Shown here piece by piece: positions 59,301 through 64,000 of a stretch of DNA of 64,000 nt (within the stretch, counting starts at the first letter, position 1; each line of letters begins with the position of its first letter). Position numbers and translations under genes: made by a program. The notes beneath the pieces were generated by a model. The model saw only the letters and a list, made by a program, of their open reading frames with translations, was not told where the DNA came from and searched no databases. Location: positions 1-64,000 of the forward strand of contig SBGG01000067.1 of the NCBI GenBank assembly GCA_006226685.1. Direction: 5' to 3'. This DNA comes from Sphingomonadales bacterium (GTDB taxonomy: Bacteria > Pseudomonadota > Alphaproteobacteria > Sphingomonadales > Sphingomonadaceae).

Positions 59301-60002
59301 TATATCAACCGCAACATCATCGGCGCGATCGTCGGCGTTCAGCCCTTTGGCGGGCGCGGGCTTTCGGGGACGGGGCCGAAGGCGGGCGGGCCGCTTTATC
59401 TGCGTCGGCTGGTGCAGGCGCCATCGGTACGGTTGCCCGACCCTATCGCTCCGGCAAACCCGGCCCTTTCCGATTTCACTACCTGGCTCGAAACGCAGGG
59501 TGAGACGGAGATGGCGCATGTGGCGCAAGCCATCGGCGCGGCGTCTCCGCTGGGCATTGAGCGCGAACTGCCGGGCCCGGTCGGGGAACGCAATCTCTAC
59601 GCGCTGCATCCGCGCGGCACGGCTTTGCTCCGGCCGATGACCCCCCATGGGCTGTTCCACCAGATCGCCGTGGCGCTCGCCACCGGCAACAGGATGGCGA
59701 TAGAGGCCAATGACCGGCTGACCGCCCTGATCGGAAATATGCCGAAAAGGGTCCGGCAGCACATCGACGCGGGAGGGGATGGGGTCTCGGTCGCGCTGGT
59801 CGAAGGGGAGGGGGCCGGAATCCTGTCCCTGCTGCGGGATGTTGCCGACCGACCGGGGGCGATTGTCCCGGTTCATGCCGCCGCACCGGAACAGATGCTC
59901 TCTCCCACCGCCTATTGCGCCGACTGGCTGGTCGAGGAGGTCTCGACCTCCATCAACACCACGGCGGCGGGCGGCAATGCCAGCCTGATGGCCATGGTTT
60001 AA
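56340..60002 (+). CDS. putA: Bifunctional proline dehydrogenase / L-glutamate gamma-semialdehyde dehydrogenase
   Basis: 1220 aa; PRODH domain ([31 protein letters not shown]) and P5CDH domain ([74 protein letters not shown]). Confidence 0.96.
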   Translation: [1220 protein letters not shown]

Positions 60003-60030
60003 ACACTGGGGGCTGAACACTGGGGGCCTG
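60002..60030. repeat. Two-copy short tandem repeat after putA
   Basis: aacactgggggctg / aacactgggggcctg followed by aaca. Confidence 0.5.
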
Positions 60031-60040
60031 AACATTATCC

Positions 60041-60067
60041 GGAAGGGCGGGCATTGCCTGCCCTTCC
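60041..60067. terminator. Hairpin between convergent putA and aldehyde dehydrogenase genes
   Basis: ggaagggc ... gcccttcc 8-bp stem with an 11-nt loop; lies between convergent stops at 60002 and 60126. No clear T tract. Confidence 0.45.
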
Positions 60068-60125
60068 AGATAAGAGAGGGACCATATCGGGCGCCGGTCA
60101 TTGGACGCCCGATCGACCATGGAGG

Positions 60126-61535
60126 TCAGGCGGTAATGGCGTTGACGATATGCGGCTGTGTATATTCGTGCAGCCCTTCCTCACCCAGTTCGCCACCGAA
60201 ACCCGACTGTTTCGCGCCCCGGAACGGGATGGAAGGATCGAGCGCCATCGCCTGATTGACCCAGACGGTGCCGCTGTCGATGCGCGAGGCAACATCCATC
60301 GCCCGGCCGACATCCTTGCCCCAGACGGTGCCGCCCAGCCCATAGTCGGACCGGTTGACGTCGGCGATCACCTCTTCGACATTGCGGTAGGAAAGCACTG
60401 GCAGGATCGGGCCGAATTGTTCCTCCTGCACGATCCGCGCATCGGGCGCGACATCGCGGACGATGGTCGGCGGGATGAAATAGCCGGGACGATCGAGCGC
60501 CTCCCCCCCGGCGATGATCGAGCCATTGGCCTTCGCATCGTCGAGGAAATCCTTCACCTTCTCATATTGCGCCTTGTTCTGGAGCGGGCCGACCTGCGTC
60601 CCCTGCTTGTCGCCATCATCGACAATCGCTTCCTTCGCCAGCCGGGCGAGTTCCGCGCAAAAGCTGTCATAGAGCGGTTCCGCGACATAAGCGCGCTTGA
60701 TCGCAACGCAGACCTGACCGGCGTTGACCATCGCGCCCTGAAACACTTTCTGCGCGGTTTCGACAGGTTCCGCATCGTCGAGCACGATCGCCGCGTCATT
60801 GCCGCCCAGTTCCAGCGTAATCCGCTTCACCGAACCGGCGGCGGATTCCATCACCTTCTTGCCGGTCGCGGTGGAGCCGGTGAAGGCGATTTTCGCCACG
60901 TCCGGGTGGGTGGACAGCCGGGCGCCCAGATCGTTCCGGTCGCAAAGGATGTTGAAAACGCCGCGCGGCAATATGTCCTTCGCCAGTTCGGCGAACAGCA
61001 GCGAGGTCAGCGGTGTGGTCGGCGCAGGCTTGGCAACCATGGTATTGCCGGAAAGCAACGCCGGGCCGACCTTGTTCATCAGCAGAACCACCGGGAAATT
61101 CCACGGTGTGATCGCCGCCACCACGCCCAGCGGACGGCGATATTCGATCACCTTGTGGCCCGGCTCATCCTTCAGCACGCGCGGGTCCAGCGTCATGGTC
61201 GTGAACGCCTTCAGCGTGAAGACCGATCCCATGATCTCACCCGTCGCCTGATCGAGCGGCTTGCCCTGCTCCTGCGTCAGCAACCGGGCAAACTCGTCCC
61301 GGCGCTCCATCATCGCGTCGGCCAGCCGGTCGATCAGCGCGGCCCGCTCCGCCAGCGGGCGCGCCGCCCATGCCGGGAAAGCCGCCTTTGCCGCCGCCAC
61401 CGCCGCGTCGAGCTGAGCCTCATCAGCCAGCGGACAGGCCGCGACCGGCGCTTCTGTGGCCGGGTTCACCACATCCATAGTACCGGCCGCACCGTCCACC
61501 AGCGCGCCATCGATCAGCAACTTATACTCTCGCAT
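60126..61535 (-). CDS. NAD-dependent aldehyde dehydrogenase family protein
   Basis: ITPWNFPVVLLMNKVGPALLSGNTMVAKPAPTTPL, LELGGNDAAIVLDDAE, NAGQVCVAIKRAYV, IPFRGAKQSGFGGELGEEG. ATG at 61535. Confidence 0.92.
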   Translation of the reverse strand: MREYKLLIDGALVDGAAGTMDVVNPATEAPVAACPLADEAQLDAAVAAAKAAFPAWAARPLAERAALIDRLADAMMERRDEFARLLTQEQGKPLDQATGEIMGSVFTLKAFTTMTLDPRVLKDEPGHKVIEYRRPLGVVAAITPWNFPVVLLMNKVGPALLSGNTMVAKPAPTTPLTSLLFAELAKDILPRGVFNILCDRNDLGARLSTHPDVAKIAFTGSTATGKKVMESAAGSVKRITLELGGNDAAIVLDDAEPVETAQKVFQGAMVNAGQVCVAIKRAYVAEPLYDSFCAELARLAKEAIVDDGDKQGTQVGPLQNKAQYEKVKDFLDDAKANGSIIAGGEALDRPGYFIPPTIVRDVAPDARIVQEEQFGPILPVLSYRNVEEVIADVNRSDYGLGGTVWGKDVGRAMDVASRIDSGTVWVNQAMALDPSIPFRGAKQSGFGGELGEEGLHEYTQPHIVNAITA

Positions 61536-61630
61536 CTTCCATTTCCTCCTTATCGTCTCTTTCGTCCCGGCCAGCCGCTCCCCCACCATCGGTTCGGGGT
61601 CAGGCGGCAACCGGTGCGCTTTTTCCGGTT

Positions 61631-63256
61631 TCAGCCCCGCCCCATGCCGAGGGCAGCAAGCACATGATCCGCGCCCTTATCCCCTATCATGATAGCAGTC
61701 GCATTGGTGTTGGCGCCGACCAGGGACGGAGCAACCGAACAATCCGCGACCCACAAGCCATCCACTCCATGAACCCGCAGGGACGGGTCGACCACCGCCA
61801 TCGCATCCGTTCCCATGCGGCAGGTGCCGACCTGATGAAAACAGGATATGGCGACGGTACGAACGAAATCACGCAGCGCGTCGCCCTTTATGTCGGCCCC
61901 CGGTTTCATTTCCGCAACCACCTCATCGGCCAGTGGTGCCTGCGCCATGATGCGGCGGGCAATTTCGATGCCTTCGACAATCTGCTCCAGATCCTCGTCA
62001 TCTTCACCGAGAAGCCGATGACGAATCAGGGGCGACGCTTCCGGGTCCGGGGATCGCAGCAGCAATGTTCCTCGCGCGGCGGGATGCAGCGCGCAGACCA
62101 GCATACTCACCGATGATTCGGGCGGCAGGAAGCGCTCGCCATTTGCGCCGACCTCGAAAGCGAAGGGACTGAATGCGAGCTGGATATTGGGAGCAGGCAG
62201 CCCCGGCCGCGTATAAATCATCGCCTGCGCATGGGCAATGGCGGTCGTCAGCATCCCGGTCTTGCGTACCAGATATTCCAGCCCCGCTTTGGCCAGGCCA
62301 AGCCCACGAATTTCCGAATTGAGCGACACACCCCTGATCTTCCAGGCGATGTTGAGGCCCACATGATCCTGAAGGTTCGTGCCCACGCCCGGCGCATCGC
62401 GAACGACCTCCAGCCCCTGTTCCCTGAGATGAGCCGCAGGACCAATGCCCGACAGCATCAGCAGCTTGGGCGATCCCATGGCTCCGGCGGAAAGGACGAC
62501 GCCGCGCCGCGCGCGGATGGTCCGCACCGCGCCCCCGGCCTCCATGATCTCCACGCCACAGGCGCGACCATTCTCGACGATGATCCGGCGCACAGACGTG
62601 CGCGCCATCACCGTCAGCCGCCCGCCATGCTTCCCATTCCGGATATAACCGTCGGCCGAACTCCAGCGCCGCCCGCCGGTCTGCGACATCTGTACATGAT
62701 CGACACCCTCGGCGACGCGACCGTCTCCGTTCAGATCGGCGCAGCGAGGAACGCCGGCATGCGTCGCGCTTTCGATCCACCTGTCCGTCACGGAATAGCG
62801 CAACCGGCTTTCCGAAACGCGCATCGGGCCGTCTTTCCCGTGAAACCGGCCCTCGCGCGGATTATTTTCCATGCGCCGGAAATAGGGAAGCACATCGTCA
62901 TAGCTCCACCCGGTCGCACCGAGCTGCGCCCAATGGTCATAATCATGGGCATTGCCACGGATATACATCATACCATTAATGGAACTGCCGCCGCCCAACC
63001 ATTTCCCGGCAGGCCAGAAGTCGGCGCGCCCTTTAACCGACGCATCGGGTTCCACCGGCAGCATCCAGTCATAACGTGGATTCATGACCAGCCGGGAGAC
63101 CATCGCCGGAACACGGGTATGCATATCCGCCTTGTCACCGCCCGCTTCGATCAGGAGCACGGAAATATTGGGATTTTCGGCCAGTCGCCCAGCCATGGCG
63201 CACCCTGCCGAACCTCCGCCGACCACGATAATGTCTGGTAATGCCGTTTCGGCCAT
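61631..63256 (-). CDS. GMC family FAD-dependent oxidoreductase (choline/alcohol dehydrogenase-like)
   Basis: DIIVVGGGSAGCAMAGRLAENPNISVLLIEAGG, GGGSSINGMMYIRGNAHDYDHWAQLGATGWSY, GAMGSPKLLMLSGIGPAAHL, CFHQVGTCRMGTDAMAVVDPSLRVHGVDGLWVADCSV. Confidence 0.93.
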   Translation of the reverse strand: MAETALPDIIVVGGGSAGCAMAGRLAENPNISVLLIEAGGDKADMHTRVPAMVSRLVMNPRYDWMLPVEPDASVKGRADFWPAGKWLGGGSSINGMMYIRGNAHDYDHWAQLGATGWSYDDVLPYFRRMENNPREGRFHGKDGPMRVSESRLRYSVTDRWIESATHAGVPRCADLNGDGRVAEGVDHVQMSQTGGRRWSSADGYIRNGKHGGRLTVMARTSVRRIIVENGRACGVEIMEAGGAVRTIRARRGVVLSAGAMGSPKLLMLSGIGPAAHLREQGLEVVRDAPGVGTNLQDHVGLNIAWKIRGVSLNSEIRGLGLAKAGLEYLVRKTGMLTTAIAHAQAMIYTRPGLPAPNIQLAFSPFAFEVGANGERFLPPESSVSMLVCALHPAARGTLLLRSPDPEASPLIRHRLLGEDDEDLEQIVEGIEIARRIMAQAPLADEVVAEMKPGADIKGDALRDFVRTVAISCFHQVGTCRMGTDAMAVVDPSLRVHGVDGLWVADCSVAPSLVGANTNATAIMIGDKGADHVLAALGMGRG

Positions 63257-63460
63257 CCTCTGCTCTCCCGATCCTCGTCCCATGCTTTGTGTCGATCATT
63301 GTCGATCGTTATTCCAGCCGGCCTGTGTTTTTGCTCTTGACCGCAGCCTTCTTGTTGTTCGATATAACGATAACAAATGATAACATCAACCCGGAACAAA
63401 CATCATTCGGGCCGAGAGATGACGGGTTCGACCCAAGCGCGGCCGAACGATGGGGAGAGT

Positions 63461-64000
63461 ATGCACATGATAAAAAAATGGCCAAATTCCTTCGATTTTC
63501 AGGGATTCAACGAACCGATCGGCGTTGAATGGTGCGATTATAATCTTGATGTCGAAGGGAATATTCCGGACGAGATCCAGGGCGCCTTCTTCCGGGCCGT
63601 CCCCGACCCCGGCTTTCCTCCCTTTATCGACAAGGATACCTATATTTCCGGGGACGGGATGATCGGCCGCTTCCTGATTCACGGCAATCGGGTGGACTTT
63701 GCAATCCGCTACATCGAGACTGATCGCTATCTTGCTGAAAAGAAAGAAAATAAGGCACTTTTTGGCGCCTATCGCAACCCCTATACGGATGATCCGAGCG
63801 TTCGGGGTGTGGAACGGACCGTCGCCAATACGACGCCGATCTGGCACGGCGGGCGCCTGTTCCTGACAAAGGAAGACGGGCCAGCCTATGAAGTTGATCC
63901 GATAACATTGGATACCATTGGCAAATGGGATTATCACGGCGCGCTGAAATCTCAGACGATGACCGCCCATGTGCGGATCGACCCGGACAGCGGGGAAATG
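63461..64000 (+). CDS. Carotenoid oxygenase family protein (lignostilbene dioxygenase-like); partial, runs off the right edge
   Basis: MHMIKKWPNSFDFQGFNEPIGVEWCDYNLDVEGNIPDEIQGAFFRAVPDPGFPPF...ISGDGMIGRFLIHGNRVDFAIRYIETDRYLAE...; RPE65/carotenoid-oxygenase N-terminal pattern. No stop in window. Confidence 0.85.
   Translation, partial: MHMIKKWPNSFDFQGFNEPIGVEWCDYNLDVEGNIPDEIQGAFFRAVPDPGFPPFIDKDTYISGDGMIGRFLIHGNRVDFAIRYIETDRYLAEKKENKALFGAYRNPYTDDPSVRGVERTVANTTPIWHGGRLFLTKEDGPAYEVDPITLDTIGKWDYHGALKSQTMTAHVRIDPDSGEM

Noticed and set aside
60002-60067. Short tandem repeat plus hairpin as a possible CRISPR or REP element
   Set aside because: Only two repeat units with no spacers; best read as intergenic slippage next to a terminator-like hairpin.

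Overview
This 64 kb window is high-GC chromosomal DNA. Gene content suggests a sphingomonad-type alphaproteobacterium: several TonB-dependent receptors, FecI/FecR, a carotenoid oxygenase, a GMC oxidoreductase and PutA with an Lrp-type regulator. It is densely coding. I saw no rRNA, tRNA, CRISPR array, prophage or intact IS element. From left to right: (1) the 5' part of an atpD that looks like the lead gene of a second, N-type F-ATPase operon (minus strand); (2) CYTH-CHAD triphosphatase; (3) XdhC-like protein; (4) two tandem arginase/agmatinase-fold genes with export signals, one with intact metal ligands and one with two of six substituted; (5) a three-gene transglutaminase-DUF2126 / ATP-grasp-alpha-E / transglutaminase operon; (6) class III aminotransferase, HAD and Lrp genes, with tartrate-dehydrogenase-like and SSADH genes on the other strand; (7) CsaA-like protein, TPR-sulfotransferase, TonB receptor, TetR; (8) an outer-membrane factor / HlyD / double-ABC-ATPase-permease / permease export operon; (9) a lower-GC orphan gene; (10) a putative glycan and inositol-phospholipid utilisation locus (MFS, GH92, DUF218, PI-PLC, TonB receptor, ROK, PhoD, TonB receptor, FecR, sigma factor); (11) a histidine kinase/response regulator operon whose leader holds a terminator-like 30-bp palindrome and 16-bp iterons, divergent from an exported S66 peptidase; (12) putR/putA with a 170-bp MITE-like element whose terminal repeat supplies the putR stop codon; (13) aldehyde dehydrogenase, GMC oxidoreductase and a truncated carotenoid oxygenase. 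The strongest candidates for an undescribed system are the active/degenerate exported ureohydrolase pair (about 4.3-7.3 kb) and the GH92/PI-PLC/PhoD locus (about 34.9-51.3 kb). All family calls come from reading the translations; no database search was run.
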